A stretch of DNA of 64,000 nt from Alkalibacterium sp. AK22 (GTDB lineage: Bacteria; Bacillota; Bacilli; Lactobacillales; Carnobacteriaceae_A): assembly GCF_000585255.1 (NCBI RefSeq), contig NZ_JANL01000037.1:1-64000 (forward strand), given 5' to 3'. Below the pieces are notes generated by a model. That model was not told the origin of the DNA. It made no database searches and saw nothing but the letters and a program-made list of their open reading frames with translations. This document shows positions 11,339 through 20,277 of this stretch, one piece after another (the stretch's first letter is position 1; each line of letters opens with the position of its first letter). The position numbers were made by a program, and so were the translations under genes.

Positions 11339-11914
11339 ATGATCACTATGGATGATGTTATTAGAGAAGGGCATCCAACTCTGAGGCTGACTGCCGAAGA
11401 AATCACTTTTCCACTGGACTCGTCTGTCAGCAAGCTCGCTGAGGATATGCTTCAATTTTTAATAGACAGTCAGAATCCTGAAACAGCTGAAAAATACGGA
11501 CTGCGGGCGGGTGTCGGAATAGCTGCTCCCCAGGTTGATGTATCAAAACGCCTGATTGCTGTTCATGTCCCTTCACAGAACGAAGAAACGAGCGAAGCCG
11601 AATTGAGTTCCGTGATGTTTAACCCAAAAATCATGAGTCACTCTGTTCAGCAGACTTGTCTTCCTGACGGCGAAGGCTGCTTGTCCGTGGACCGAGAAGT
11701 GTCTGGTTACGTCCCTCGCCACAAGCGGATTACTGTACAGTATCAGGATGCTGAAGGGATTCGCCACAAAATTCGACTGAAGGATTTTCCGGCAATTGTC
11801 GTTCAGCATGAGATTGATCATCTGAACGGCGTGATGTTTTACGACCGGATCAATCCCAATAATCCACTGGCTTTACCGGACGATATTGATGTTTTAGGAA
11901 CAACTGAGGCCTGA
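11339..11914 (+). CDS. def: Peptide deformylase
   Basis: Def removes the N-formyl group from nascent proteins and is metal dependent. All three family motifs are visible in the 191-residue protein: [10 protein letters not shown] (motif I), EGCLSVDRE (motif II with the metal cysteine) and [14 protein letters not shown] (motif III, HExxH). The insertion-rich N-terminus and the length fit type 2 Gram-positive enzymes. AAGGAGGA (11323-11330) lies eight bases before the ATG. It is a single-gene unit ending at a strong terminator. Confidence 0.97.
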   Translation: MITMDDVIREGHPTLRLTAEEITFPLDSSVSKLAEDMLQFLIDSQNPETAEKYGLRAGVGIAAPQVDVSKRLIAVHVPSQNEETSEAELSSVMFNPKIMSHSVQQTCLPDGEGCLSVDREVSGYVPRHKRITVQYQDAEGIRHKIRLKDFPAIVVQHEIDHLNGVMFYDRINPNNPLALPDDIDVLGTTEA

Positions 11915-11917
11915 TTT

Positions 11918-11963
11918 GCAGATAAAAAACACGTCATCTGAGGATGACGTGTTTTTTATCTGC
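11918..11963. terminator. Bidirectional terminator between def and the DUF1576 gene
   Basis: A perfect 21-bp stem around a TGAG loop has an A-run in one arm and a T-run in the other, so it can end transcription from both convergent genes. It starts four bases after the def stop and ends six bases before the stop of the minus-strand gene. Confidence 0.93.
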
Positions 11964-11969
11964 TTATAT

Positions 11970-13307
11970 TTATCGTTTTTCAACACGGATTTCTTCAGCC
12001 GGGTCAATGGGTTCGCGTAATTCTTTTCTTTTCTGCTGTTGGTACTGGATTGCTTCAAGCAGCGGAATCATGATAGCTGCAACAAAGCCGCCAGCAAAAC
12101 CATTATTATAAAGATTGATTCCACCATGCAGGTAGCCGGTATTACTGACCACACTGAGATGCAAGGCGCCTGCCAGAATCCCAATCAGCGTACCGTAGCG
12201 TCCAGCGATGGGAGCAATCGTAGTTCCAAACAGACCGGCTATGACTACAGAAGTCGAGCTCATATCATAATCATTGAGATAACCCATAAGAGTTACTCCA
12301 ATCAGAATGGGTAGAACGTTTCTTAAGTGTTTACCAAATGCACCGAAACCGACAACGGTCAGTATGCCCCCGATAGCAGGCCCATTGATTTCTCCACCGT
12401 GAAAAAGGACATAAAGCGTTGATACAAAGCCCAGTAAAGCCATGTTAATCAACGTGACACTGAAGCCATTTGTTTTCAGGTAATCTGTAGACAATTGTCC
12501 AGAATGCTTCATCAGTTCCCCGTAGCCGTTCAAAGTCCAGGAATTGAGGAAAAGTCCTCCAAGCAGCATGAGTGAAAATAAAGTTAGAAAAATAACGGTG
12601 AAAGCCTGGTTGTTACCACTGGAAATCATGGAGACCGGTTCGATGTCTCTGCCAGTACTTCTCAGAAGTGAAGTAAAAATCGTACCGACTACTCCACTTG
12701 TAAAACCCACATTATATACACTGAACCCTTTTGTGAAACCGACAAAATGAGCCGCCAGCGGAGGGAGTATAAAGCCTGCTGCAAACCCAAACAGATAGCC
12801 GTAGAAAATACCTGTTGGCATGGGCAGACCAATATTGAATGTCACCTCACTGACGAGTGGGCCTAGTGCCGTACCAAAAAGAGCGGCCAGCAGTGATTTT
12901 TCTGCCGGAACTTCGGTCACCTTGGCATAGGCAAAAGCTCCCAAAACGATCGGCATGGAGTTATATAAATTTTTTCCAAAAAATGAAAAAGCAGCCACTG
13001 TAAAAACAGCGGCAATAATCGGGCCATTGACTTTGGCACGTGTCAACCGGATGATACCGATCGCATGAGCTGTCAACAGAGCTGAATTGAATAAGGTCGC
13101 CCCAACATTGGACAAAGCAAAATAATCAGTAGTCAGATTAGCCGGTGATGTCAGAATCGTGATCTGACCTGCGATAATTTCTTGAGGAGTATTAAACACA
13201 AATGCCAGAGAAGCAAAAAACAGAGCAAAACTCAACAGAAAGCCATACTTCACATTTTGTGAAATAACGTCGTACTGTGAAATATGCAACTGGTTTTCAG
13301 ATATCAC
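11970..13307 (-). CDS. Multispanning membrane protein, DUF1576 family, with two-fold internal repeat
   Basis: An integral membrane protein of 445 residues with roughly ten or more hydrophobic segments and short hydrophilic ends. I recognise it as DUF1576-like; no biochemical function is known to me. The sequence contains an internal duplication: residues 94-130 and 308-344 both begin NGP and share a GK-(N/H)-L-x-N then P-I-x-(L/I)-G pattern. Later segments also match, LFGT at 143 and 359, and YN-x-GF at 198 and 400. This two-fold design is typical of channels and secondary transporters, so a transport role is inferred. It is monocistronic, ending at the terminator shared with def. Confidence 0.75.
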   Translation of the reverse strand: MISENQLHISQYDVISQNVKYGFLLSFALFFASLAFVFNTPQEIIAGQITILTSPANLTTDYFALSNVGATLFNSALLTAHAIGIIRLTRAKVNGPIIAAVFTVAAFSFFGKNLYNSMPIVLGAFAYAKVTEVPAEKSLLAALFGTALGPLVSEVTFNIGLPMPTGIFYGYLFGFAAGFILPPLAAHFVGFTKGFSVYNVGFTSGVVGTIFTSLLRSTGRDIEPVSMISSGNNQAFTVIFLTLFSLMLLGGLFLNSWTLNGYGELMKHSGQLSTDYLKTNGFSVTLINMALLGFVSTLYVLFHGGEINGPAIGGILTVVGFGAFGKHLRNVLPILIGVTLMGYLNDYDMSSTSVVIAGLFGTTIAPIAGRYGTLIGILAGALHLSVVSNTGYLHGGINLYNNGFAGGFVAAIMIPLLEAIQYQQQKRKELREPIDPAEEIRVEKR

Positions 13308-13361
13308 ATAAGTTCCTCTTTCCTTATATTTTCGTTTCAGCTTAATTTACGACAAAAAAAA

Positions 13362-13434
13362 TGGAGATAGTCGGGCTCGAACCGACGACCTCTTCGCTGC
13401 CAGCGAAGCGCTCTCCCAACTGAGCTATACCCCC
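13362..13434 (-). tRNA. tRNA-Ala (anticodon GGC)
   Basis: The minus strand folds as a full cloverleaf: acceptor GGGGGTA with TATCTCC, D-arm GCTC...GAGC, anticodon stem CTTCG/CGAAG around loop CTGGCAG (anticodon GGC), and T-arm GTCGG/CCGAC with TTCGAGC. The G3-U70 wobble, the alanine identity element, is present. CCA is not encoded: A73 is followed directly by a T-run that may act in termination. It is an isolated tRNA gene. Confidence 0.96.
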
Positions 13435-13542
13435 TAACGCACTTCTATATTATTACGCATGAATGCAAAATTGTCCAGGCAAAAATATATTTTTTTTTAT
13501 ATAGGCGTTCTTTTTTCACAAGTCTGTCACACATAAGCCTTC

Positions 13543-14340
13543 TCAGATTGCTTTCAATTCTTTTAAAGCTAAATAGATGCCATGCTCGGTATTTTTTGCT
13601 GTGACCATATCTGCTGCTGCCTTCACTTCGGCCTCTGCATTTCCCATAGCTATGCCGAGGCCTGCATGCCCGATCATTTCTAGGTCGTTAAGTCCATCGC
13701 CAAAGGCAACAACCTGGTCGATTTTGTAATTTAAATACTTTGCAAGGCGTTCGATTGTATGAAATTTTGATCCGTTTACAGGCAACACATCGACCCCATA
13801 TTCATGCCACCTGACAAAACGGTAATTTTGAAACAGATTTTCTTCATAGATATAAGCTTCTTCCTCTTTGTAAAAAAGAAGGCATTGGACAAGTTCCTGA
13901 AAATGGTGGTACTCTCTGTCATGAACAGGGACCGGGAATCCAACATCTTTCATCCCAGTAGATAGCCTGTGCCCAGCTACTGCATCCCTTCGTCTCAGTT
14001 CATCCACCGTTTCATAGACCATTTGATGCCCATTGCTGTCGGAAAGCTCAATCAGCTTTTTTAATTCATTTTTATTCAGGGGATTGCTGTAGACTTGTTT
14101 GTGCTGACTGTATGCTGCTGCGCCATTACAAACGATGTAATGATCAACAGAAAGGGCTTGAATCACTTCTTTGGCCATGGTCCGATTTCTACCAGTTGCT
14201 ATCGCCACCTCGTGTGTTGCTGACAGCCGGTCAAGAGCTTCTTTTGTACTTTCAGGCAATTGCTTATCTTCATCCAGCAGTGTGCCATCGATATCAAACA
14301 CAAATAGTTTTTTCTCAGTCAAATTGATCCTTCCCTTCAT
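13543..14340 (-). CDS. Cof-type HAD-IIB family phosphatase
   Basis: A cytoplasmic HAD hydrolase of up to 265 residues. Motif I is FDIDGTLLDE (the DxD nucleophile pair), motif II is ATGRN, and motif III/IV is GDGLNDLEM followed by AMGNA, the Cof/YidA signature. The cap is type IIB, typical of sugar-phosphate or flavin-phosphate phosphatases. The substrate is not predictable. The ATG at 14340 has a weak ribosome site. A TTG at 14322, preceded by GGGAAGG, would remove six residues and is an alternative start. Confidence 0.88.
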   Translation of the reverse strand: MKGRINLTEKKLFVFDIDGTLLDEDKQLPESTKEALDRLSATHEVAIATGRNRTMAKEVIQALSVDHYIVCNGAAAYSQHKQVYSNPLNKNELKKLIELSDSNGHQMVYETVDELRRRDAVAGHRLSTGMKDVGFPVPVHDREYHHFQELVQCLLFYKEEEAYIYEENLFQNYRFVRWHEYGVDVLPVNGSKFHTIERLAKYLNYKIDQVVAFGDGLNDLEMIGHAGLGIAMGNAEAEVKAAADMVTAKNTEHGIYLALKELKAI

Positions 14341-14447
14341 TCTTTTCTTAAACTATAAACAAAAAACATTGCTTTCTCAATGCCTACAAGCGTTTTCTCT
14401 CCCCTTTTAGCATGCTTCCTTTCCTATACTTATCTAGGGCAGTGTGG

Positions 14448-14522
14448 TAGAATAGTTTAAACAATGGCTTTTATGTCCATTGCTCTGGTCTGATTGACAC
14501 CCATACTTACTATCATATTTAT
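14448..14522 (+). promoter_or_regulatory. Promoter region of the RNase J gene
   Basis: TTGACA (14494-14499) is followed after 16 bases by TATTTA (14516-14521), a good fit to sigma-A sites. A further -10-like TAGAAT lies at 14448-14453. The first would place transcription start about 35 bases before the ATG. Confidence 0.55.
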
Positions 14523-14561
14523 ATATAGAATTTGAAATACAACATTATAAGGAGATTACAG

Positions 14562-16232
14562 ATGAAACCTAATATCAAGAACAACGAAACAGCCGTATTT
14601 GCGCTCGGTGGATTGAATGAAATAGGAAAGAATACGTACGCCGTCCAGTTCCAGGACGAAATCATCATGATTGACGCAGGCATCAAGTTTCCGGAAGACG
14701 ATCTGCTGGGTATAGACTACGTTATCCCTGACTACTCCTACATTATCGAAAACAAAGATAAGATTAAGGGTCTGTTTATTACTCATGGTCACGAAGATCA
14801 CGTCGGAGGCATTCCCTTTCTACTGAAGCAGCTCAACATTCCAATTTATGCCGGCAAACTGGCTCTCGCTCTAATCAAGAACAAACTGAACGAGCACAAC
14901 CTGCTTCGTTCAACCACCTTGAATGAAATCAATGAGGACTCTGTCATTAAATTCCGCAAGACAACGGTTACTTTTTTCAGAACAACACACAGTGTTCCTG
15001 AATCATTCGGAATCGTCGTCAAAACGCCTAACGGCAGTATTGTTCAAACAGGAGACTTTAAATTTGATTTTACTCCTGTTGGTGAACCAGCTGACCTTCA
15101 TAAAATGGCTAAAATCGGTGAAGAAGGGGTTTTAGCTCTCCTGTCTGACAGTACAAATGCTGAAGTGCCACACTTTACTAAGTCGGAGCAAGTCGTTGGC
15201 GAATCCATTACGAGTCTTTTGAAAAAAATCGATGGCCGAATCATTTTTGCCACTTTCGCTTCTAATATATCGCGGATTCAGCAAGTCGTTGAAGCCGCTA
15301 ACCGTACTGGACGTAAGATTGCAGTTTTTGGACGCAGCATGGTCAACGCACTGGAAACTGGACAGGAACTCGGTTACATTCAGGCTGAAGAGGGGACCTT
15401 CATCCACCCTAATGAACTGAAACGTTACAAGGATAACGAAATGGTAATTTTGTGTACCGGCTCTCAAGGTGAACCGATGGCTGCACTTAGCAGAGTTGCT
15501 AACGGGACGCACCGCCAGATTTCCATTCAACCTGGGGACTCGGTTGTCTTTTCAAGCAGTCCTATTCCTGGGAATACAGTTAGTGTCAACCGCGTAATTA
15601 ATCAGCTGCTAGAAGCTGGTGCCAATGTCATTCATGGAAAAATCAACAATATTCACACATCCGGTCATGGAGGTCAAGAGGAACAGAAGCTGATGCTTCA
15701 GCTGATGAAGCCAAAGTATTTTGTGCCGATTCACGGTGAACACCGAATGCAGAAAATCCATGCCAAACTTGCTCAGAAAACAGGAGTTCCTGAAGAAAAC
15801 TGTTTTGTACTCGACAACGGACAGATTGTTGCCTTTACTGAAGAAAGTGCCCGTCGAGCTGGAGATTTTGATGCTAGGGATGTCTATATTGACGGCAGCG
15901 GTATTGGAGATATCGGAAATGTTGTCCTGCGGGACCGTAAAATCCTTTCTGATAACGGGCTGGTCGTTGTAGTGGCTACAATCGATGTTAAGAAAAGACT
16001 CGTGCTGGCTGGTCCTGATATTATTTCCAGAGGATTCATTTATATGCGAGAATCTGAAGAACTTATACAGAATGCTCAGAAAGTAGCCTTCAGGAGTCTT
16101 AAAAAATCATTTGAGCACAAGCAAGTAAATGAATTTAAAATGAGAAACGATCTGATTGAGGACATCAAGCAGTTCCTATACGCTGAAACAGAACGCAGAC
16201 CTATCATTCTACCTGTTATTTTAACAAACTAA
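14562..16232 (+). CDS. rnjA: Ribonuclease J (RNase J1 type)
   Basis: RNase J is a dual 5'-to-3' exonuclease and endonuclease central to mRNA decay and rRNA maturation in Firmicutes. The metallo-beta-lactamase motif HGHEDHVGG gives the zinc ligands near residue 75, followed by the beta-CASP domain and the RNase J C-terminal part ([10 protein letters not shown] near 377). The ATG at 14562 has AAGGAG seven bases upstream. The earlier in-frame ATG at 14532 has none, so the protein is 556 residues. RNase J1 and J2 cannot be fully separated by eye; the intact HxHxDH favours J1. Confidence 0.93.
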   Translation: MKPNIKNNETAVFALGGLNEIGKNTYAVQFQDEIIMIDAGIKFPEDDLLGIDYVIPDYSYIIENKDKIKGLFITHGHEDHVGGIPFLLKQLNIPIYAGKLALALIKNKLNEHNLLRSTTLNEINEDSVIKFRKTTVTFFRTTHSVPESFGIVVKTPNGSIVQTGDFKFDFTPVGEPADLHKMAKIGEEGVLALLSDSTNAEVPHFTKSEQVVGESITSLLKKIDGRIIFATFASNISRIQQVVEAANRTGRKIAVFGRSMVNALETGQELGYIQAEEGTFIHPNELKRYKDNEMVILCTGSQGEPMAALSRVANGTHRQISIQPGDSVVFSSSPIPGNTVSVNRVINQLLEAGANVIHGKINNIHTSGHGGQEEQKLMLQLMKPKYFVPIHGEHRMQKIHAKLAQKTGVPEENCFVLDNGQIVAFTEESARRAGDFDARDVYIDGSGIGDIGNVVLRDRKILSDNGLVVVVATIDVKKRLVLAGPDIISRGFIYMRESEELIQNAQKVAFRSLKKSFEHKQVNEFKMRNDLIEDIKQFLYAETERRPIILPVILTN

Positions 16233-16266
16233 AAAAAGGAAGGCCTCATGAGGCCTTCCTTTTTAT
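16233..16266. terminator. Bidirectional terminator between rnjA and liaR
   Basis: Arms AAAAAGGAAGGCCT and AGGCCTTCCTTTTT around CATG form a perfect 14-bp stem with A and T flanks, directly after the rnjA stop. The convergent liaR gene ends about 50 bases further on. Confidence 0.92.
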
Positions 16267-16315
16267 GTACTTGTCAGTTTGTATAGTCAACAGCGACCAC
16301 ATATAAACAATCAAA

Positions 16316-16951
16316 CTAATCCTGAACGAGATCGTGACGAAAGGCATATATAGCTACCTGAGTCCGGTCTTCTACTTCCAGTTTAGACAAGATGTTAGAG
16401 ACGTGGGTCTTGACGGTCTTCAAGGTAATAAATAGTGCATCAGCAATTTCCTGATTAGTATAGCCTTTTGATATTAGCTGAAGCACTTCATTTTCGCGGT
16501 TCGTAAGTAAGTCGTGCAGAGCATGCTCATTCACTTTATTTTGCTGTTCTTCCAGAATCGTCGTGACTTCCTCTTCGATAAAGGCATGGCCATTATAAGT
16601 AGATCGTACTGCCTCAGCAATCTCTCCTGCCGAGGACGTCTTGAGTATATAACCGCACGCCCCTGCCTGCATTGCCGGATAGACTTTTTCGTCATCAATA
16701 AAACTAGTCAAAATAATTATCTTTGCTTCAGGCCACTCTTTCATAATCTGCTCTGTAGCTTCTGTTCCATCCATCACTTCCATCACCAAGTCCATGAGAA
16801 TTATATCCGGACGCTTTTTTAGAGCCAATTCCACCCCATCCTGACCATTCTCAGCTTCCCCGACAATCTCCATATCTTGTTGTATCGAGAAAAAAGAAGA
16901 CAGTCCCATCCTTACCATTTGATGGTCATCCACTATCAACATCTTAATCAT
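16316..16951 (-). CDS. liaR: LiaR/VraR-type response regulator
   Basis: A NarL/FixJ-family regulator of 211 residues that acts as the output of the LiaFSR cell-envelope stress system. The receiver domain (1-120) has the acidic pocket VDDH, the phospho-acceptor D54 in ILMDLVM, T86/S region SF and K108 equivalents. The LuxR-type HTH is at the C-terminus (LTNRENEVLQLISKGYTNQEI). Its start overlaps the liaS stop by four bases, so the two are translationally coupled. Confidence 0.95.
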   Translation of the reverse strand: MIKMLIVDDHQMVRMGLSSFFSIQQDMEIVGEAENGQDGVELALKKRPDIILMDLVMEVMDGTEATEQIMKEWPEAKIIILTSFIDDEKVYPAMQAGACGYILKTSSAGEIAEAVRSTYNGHAFIEEEVTTILEEQQNKVNEHALHDLLTNRENEVLQLISKGYTNQEIADALFITLKTVKTHVSNILSKLEVEDRTQVAIYAFRHDLVQD

Positions 16952-18009
16952 TTGACTCCTCCTCTAAGTAGAGACGGCACACTAATTTCGATTCGTGTCC
17001 CCACTTTTTTCAGTGAAACGACTCTGACATTTCCGCCCAGTCCTTCAATCCGCTCTCTGATGTTCGTCAGTCCATAACTTCCAGCCTTTTTTTCTGCGGC
17101 ATCAAAGCCTATTCCGTTATCCATTACGCTAAGTTTGATTACTTGTTCATCCTGATTCAAATACAGTTCCAACTCCGTTGCCTGAGCATGACGCAGGACG
17201 TTGGACAGCAGCTCCTGAATGATTCTGAAGAAATGATCCTCCATTGCCTGATGCATGTCAACCTGTTCTATCGCATAATGAATAGCTATGGCTGTTTTAC
17301 TTTCTAGCTCTTTAAGGAGCTGTTCAATCCCCTCTTTAAGAGACTTGCCGTCGAGTTGAATCGGCCTTAAATGCAGCAGTAACGCACGCATTTCCGTTTG
17401 TGAAGCATTAACCGTCTGCTCGACGAGCTCGAGCTGATTTTTCACTGCACCAGGATAGGATTCCATTTGCTGGTTAACTGCCGACAGCATCATCGAGGCA
17501 GCAAACAGCTGCTGACTAACGGAATCGTGAAGTTCTCTGGCAAGCCGATGCCTCTCCTTTATCAGAATCTCCTCTTTTTCTTCTCCATTCAGCGTCCGGT
17601 GCTCCTGAGCATTTTGCAACGCCTGATCAGCCATGAACATCAGTTTTTCATGCAGATAGATAAATTGCTGATCTATTGCTTCACTGATTTGCAAAGGTGT
17701 ATCGAGGGAATACATGTCCATAAAAATAGACGCCGAATAGTGTCCCTGGCTCATCATACGGAGACCTTCTTCTACTTTTCTGAGTTTCTTTTTTTCAAAG
17801 GAACGCATATAATATAAAGTGATAAGCGCCAGCAACCCGGCAAAAGTCAGCAAGTAAATGACGAGGGATATCCCCACAACATTGGCCTGGTACAAAGCAT
17901 CTATCCACTGATTCTCAGCCAAGGACAATAGAATAAATAAAGTTATAGAGAGCAATATCAGAAAGTAAAGACCAAACAGCTTGATTAGTGTCGATAGACC
18001 GTGTTTCAT
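16948..18009 (-). CDS. liaS: LiaS/VraS-type sensor histidine kinase
   Basis: A membrane histidine kinase of 353 residues that senses lipid II-cycle damage (bacitracin, vancomycin, daptomycin in relatives). Two membrane helices (about 9-31 and 43-68) bracket a short extracellular loop with no sensor domain, which is typical of intramembrane-sensing kinases. A HAMP-like stretch precedes the HisKA_3 domain with H161 in ARELHDSVSQQ. The ATPase has DNGIGFD and GLTNIRERI motifs. The gene overlaps liaF and liaR by four bases each. Confidence 0.95.
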   Translation of the reverse strand: MKHGLSTLIKLFGLYFLILLSITLFILLSLAENQWIDALYQANVVGISLVIYLLTFAGLLALITLYYMRSFEKKKLRKVEEGLRMMSQGHYSASIFMDMYSLDTPLQISEAIDQQFIYLHEKLMFMADQALQNAQEHRTLNGEEKEEILIKERHRLARELHDSVSQQLFAASMMLSAVNQQMESYPGAVKNQLELVEQTVNASQTEMRALLLHLRPIQLDGKSLKEGIEQLLKELESKTAIAIHYAIEQVDMHQAMEDHFFRIIQELLSNVLRHAQATELELYLNQDEQVIKLSVMDNGIGFDAAEKKAGSYGLTNIRERIEGLGGNVRVVSLKKVGTRIEISVPSLLRGGVK

Positions 18010-18743
18010 GTATAGACCACCTCGACATCTCCTATTAAGGCGCTGGCAGTTATTTTCAGGCTGCGGCTTTCTGCTCCGTAGCCTTCTGATTGCCAGCGGA
18101 CTGTTTCGTTTTTTAAATCATAAATGTCCCTGCCAATCGCCAGCTTACCTAATCCCAGGCTGATATTTAAAGACAGCGCGGTTCCCCTTGGCACAATGAT
18201 TTTTGTGTCCCCTAAACCTTTTCTTATCAGTATGATATTTTCTTTTCTAGGCAGCAAGGTATTGCCAAGGTCAAAATAGCTGTCCCCCATCAATTTAACA
18301 AAATTCTGGTCTCTCCACTGAAAAACCGTTTGTCCGGTTGAGTCATCACCAAACCATTTGTTTCTGCTGAAAGAAAGTTCTCCTTTTTGAGGATGCGTCA
18401 TATCAACAGTCACAAATTCTTTTTCTCTCCAGTATTTCTTGCGTCTGAGTAAGGGATCTCTTATTGAACGGACCATTTTTTTGTCTGTATTGAGCTCTAC
18501 AATCAAAAAAACAGCCAGCAGCGCCCAGAATGCGCTAGTGAAAATCACTGAAAGTAAAAGAAAAAGCACACTGAGCCAGAACCACTGATTGCGTTTGTCA
18601 TCCGACGTGTCTCTCCCTCTATATATCAGAAAGCACAGTAAGCCAGACAGCAAAAACAACAGGAGCATGAAACTGTTGACTACCTGATAGCCCAGCCAGA
18701 CCGTTATTAAAATTAGTGTAGACCTGTACAGGATCTGTTTCAT
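18006..18743 (-). CDS. liaF: LiaF-type membrane modulator of the LiaSR system
   Basis: LiaF (VraT in staphylococci) holds the LiaS kinase in check until envelope stress. The 245-residue protein has hydrophobic segments in the first 80 residues (VVNSFMLLLFLLSGLLCF and two more), then a soluble C-terminal domain. This ends LKITASALIGDVEVVYT, the cell-wall-active antibiotics response signature. It heads the liaFSR operon. A TATACT -10 candidate lies just upstream near 18776, and a palindrome plus a GC-rich hairpin lie 80-115 bases upstream. Confidence 0.92.
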   Translation of the reverse strand: MKQILYRSTLILITVWLGYQVVNSFMLLLFLLSGLLCFLIYRGRDTSDDKRNQWFWLSVLFLLLSVIFTSAFWALLAVFLIVELNTDKKMVRSIRDPLLRRKKYWREKEFVTVDMTHPQKGELSFSRNKWFGDDSTGQTVFQWRDQNFVKLMGDSYFDLGNTLLPRKENIILIRKGLGDTKIIVPRGTALSLNISLGLGKLAIGRDIYDLKNETVRWQSEGYGAESRSLKITASALIGDVEVVYT

Positions 18744-18822
18744 TATCTGCTGCCCCCTTTTCTTCTATGTTTTTAGTATACCCCAAAGCCTAGTTCAGCG
18801 CATCAGGATAGAGTAAAAATAG

Positions 18823-18856
18823 GTCTGAAGACGGAGGCCCCCGTGTGGGGGCCTCC
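18823..18856 (-). repeat. Adjacent palindrome and GC-rich hairpin upstream of liaF
   Basis: GTCTGAAGAC (18823-18832) is a hyphenated palindrome, and immediately beside it GGAGGCCCCC/GGGGGCCTCC (18833-18856, GTGT loop) is a perfect 10-bp hairpin. There is no T-run on either side, so it is not an ordinary terminator. It may be a LiaR operator region or an insulator for liaF. Function is not shown. Confidence 0.5.
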
Positions 18857-18878
18857 CTATTTGAATTGGCGCTGCACC

Positions 18879-18912
18879 AAAAAAAGGCCAGGAGAATAGA
18901 TTCCCGGCCTTT
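18879..18912 (-). terminator. Rho-independent terminator of greA
   Basis: On the minus strand AAAGGCCGGGA pairs with TCCTGGCCTTT and is followed by a run of T. It begins about 11 bases past the greA stop. Confidence 0.88.
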
Positions 18913-18923
18913 CATATTATAGT

Positions 18924-19400
18924 TTAAAAGACATTGGTAATTTCGACTTCCATTGATCCGCCTGGTGTGTCGATATGCACTTTGTCACCGATAGATTTCC
19001 CTAAAAGAGCCTGCGCAATGGGCGACTCATTGGAAATTTTACCGGAGAATGGATCAGCTTCCGCTTTACCAACGATAGTGTATTCTTCTTCGATACCATC
19101 AGGTAGCTCCTTAAAGATCACCGAACGACCAAGAGTCACTTCACCTTCCTTGGAATTAGAACTGTCAATAATTTGAGCATTTTGCAGCATATTTTCAACA
19201 GTACTGATACGTCCTTCAATAAAGGCTTGCTCATCTTTTGCCGACTCGTACTCCGAATTCTCAGACAGATCACCGAAACCACGGGCAATCTTGATTCTTT
19301 CCACTACTTCCTTACGCTTGACGGATTTCAGTTCGTTAAGTTCCTTTTCAAGCTTTTCTTTACCTTCCAGCGTCATTGGATATACTTTTTCTGTCATCAT
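18924..19400 (-). CDS. greA: Transcription elongation factor GreA
   Basis: GreA rescues backtracked RNA polymerase by stimulating transcript cleavage. The 158-residue protein has the N-terminal coiled coil with the acidic tip (about residues 10-75, including [13 protein letters not shown]) and the C-terminal FKBP-like domain. The length equals the classical GreA. The ATG at 19400 has GAGGTG seven bases upstream. An extension to 19439 is open but lacks a ribosome site. It follows udk and mltG, the conserved Firmicute order. Confidence 0.96.
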   Translation of the reverse strand: MMTEKVYPMTLEGKEKLEKELNELKSVKRKEVVERIKIARGFGDLSENSEYESAKDEQAFIEGRISTVENMLQNAQIIDSSNSKEGEVTLGRSVIFKELPDGIEEEYTIVGKAEADPFSGKISNESPIAQALLGKSIGDKVHIDTPGGSMEVEITNVF

Positions 19401-19525
19401 TACTTTCACCTCATAAATAATTGCATTCAACTTGTTCACTAAATAGAATCGATTGTTAAAATAATATAAGAATAAACTGTCAACTAAATTCTTAATGCAC
19501 CTAAGATACCATGAACATCAACTGA

Positions 19526-19542
19526 TGTAAAGCGTTTTTACA
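19526..19542. promoter_or_regulatory. Candidate palindromic operator upstream of greA
   Basis: TGTAAA and TTTACA form a perfect 6-5-6 inverted repeat around GCGTT, overlapping the udk stop. It resembles a catabolite-response element with a stretched centre, so CcpA-type control is only a possibility. A TTGACA on the minus strand near 19478 may be the greA -35 box. Confidence 0.35.
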
Positions 19543-20197
19543 AATTAGCCCCATTGCTGTTAGATGCTCTCTCTTCAAATATAGTATGGATCTTGGTAGT
19601 CATTAAATCAATAGCCACTTGATTCCGTCCTCCCTCAGGGATTATAATATCCGCGTGTTTTTTGGTAGGTTCAATGAATTGTGTGTGCATCGGCTTGACC
19701 ACACTGAGATACTGATCAATGACATTATCCAGTGTTCTGCCTCTCTCTTCAATGTCCCGCTTGATTCGGCGGATGATTCGAATATCATCGTCTGTGTCCA
19801 CATATACTTTTATATCCATCAACTGACGCAATCGCGCATCTTCCAGGATTAATATCCCTTCAAGGATGATTACATCCTTAGCTTCCTGATGGATGGTTTC
19901 TTCACTTCTCGTATGACGGGTGTAGTCATAAACAGGTTTTTCGATGCCCTTGTAGTGCAGAAGATCATCTAAATGCTCTATCAGCAGGTCGGTATCAAAA
20001 GCAAAAGGATGGTCGTAGTTGGTTTTAAGCCTTTCTTCAAAGCTTAAATGATCCTGATTTTTATAATAGGAATCTTGTTCTAGCATCATGATTGATTTAC
20101 CCGGAAAATAATTGTAGATTGCCTGGCTGACGCTCGTTTTCCCGCTGCCGGATCCTCCTGTCACACCTATTACGATTGGTCTTGTCTGGTTATCCAT
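19538..20197 (-). CDS. udk: Uridine kinase
   Basis: Udk phosphorylates uridine and cytidine with GTP or ATP in pyrimidine salvage. The 219-residue protein has the P-loop [13 protein letters not shown] at residue 11 onward, the YDHP substrate motif near 60, and the [12 protein letters not shown] lid region near 140, all characteristic. It lies between mltG and greA, as in Bacillus and Lactobacillales, and is likely transcribed with greA. Confidence 0.96.
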   Translation of the reverse strand: MDNQTRPIVIGVTGGSGSGKTSVSQAIYNYFPGKSIMMLEQDSYYKNQDHLSFEERLKTNYDHPFAFDTDLLIEHLDDLLHYKGIEKPVYDYTRHTRSEETIHQEAKDVIILEGILILEDARLRQLMDIKVYVDTDDDIRIIRRIKRDIEERGRTLDNVIDQYLSVVKPMHTQFIEPTKKHADIIIPEGGRNQVAIDLMTTKIHTIFEERASNSNGANL

Positions 20198-20237
20198 CTT
20201 CTAATTCCTTCCTATTGTTCACTTTATATTTTCTCAA

Positions 20238-20273
20238 TAAAAGCACTGAGTTCATTGGAGAACTCAATGCTTT
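20238..20273 (-). terminator. Terminator between mltG and udk
   Basis: On the minus strand AAAGCATTGAGTTC pairs with GAACTCAGTGCTTT around a short loop and ends in T-rich sequence, five bases after the mltG stop. It may be a partial terminator, since udk and mltG usually sit in one cluster. Confidence 0.8.
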
Positions 20274-20277
20274 ATGT

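Noticed and set aside
18833-18856. GC-rich hairpin as the greA terminator
   Set aside because: It has no T-run, and a better terminator with a T-run (18879-18912) lies closer to greA. Kept as an unassigned element.
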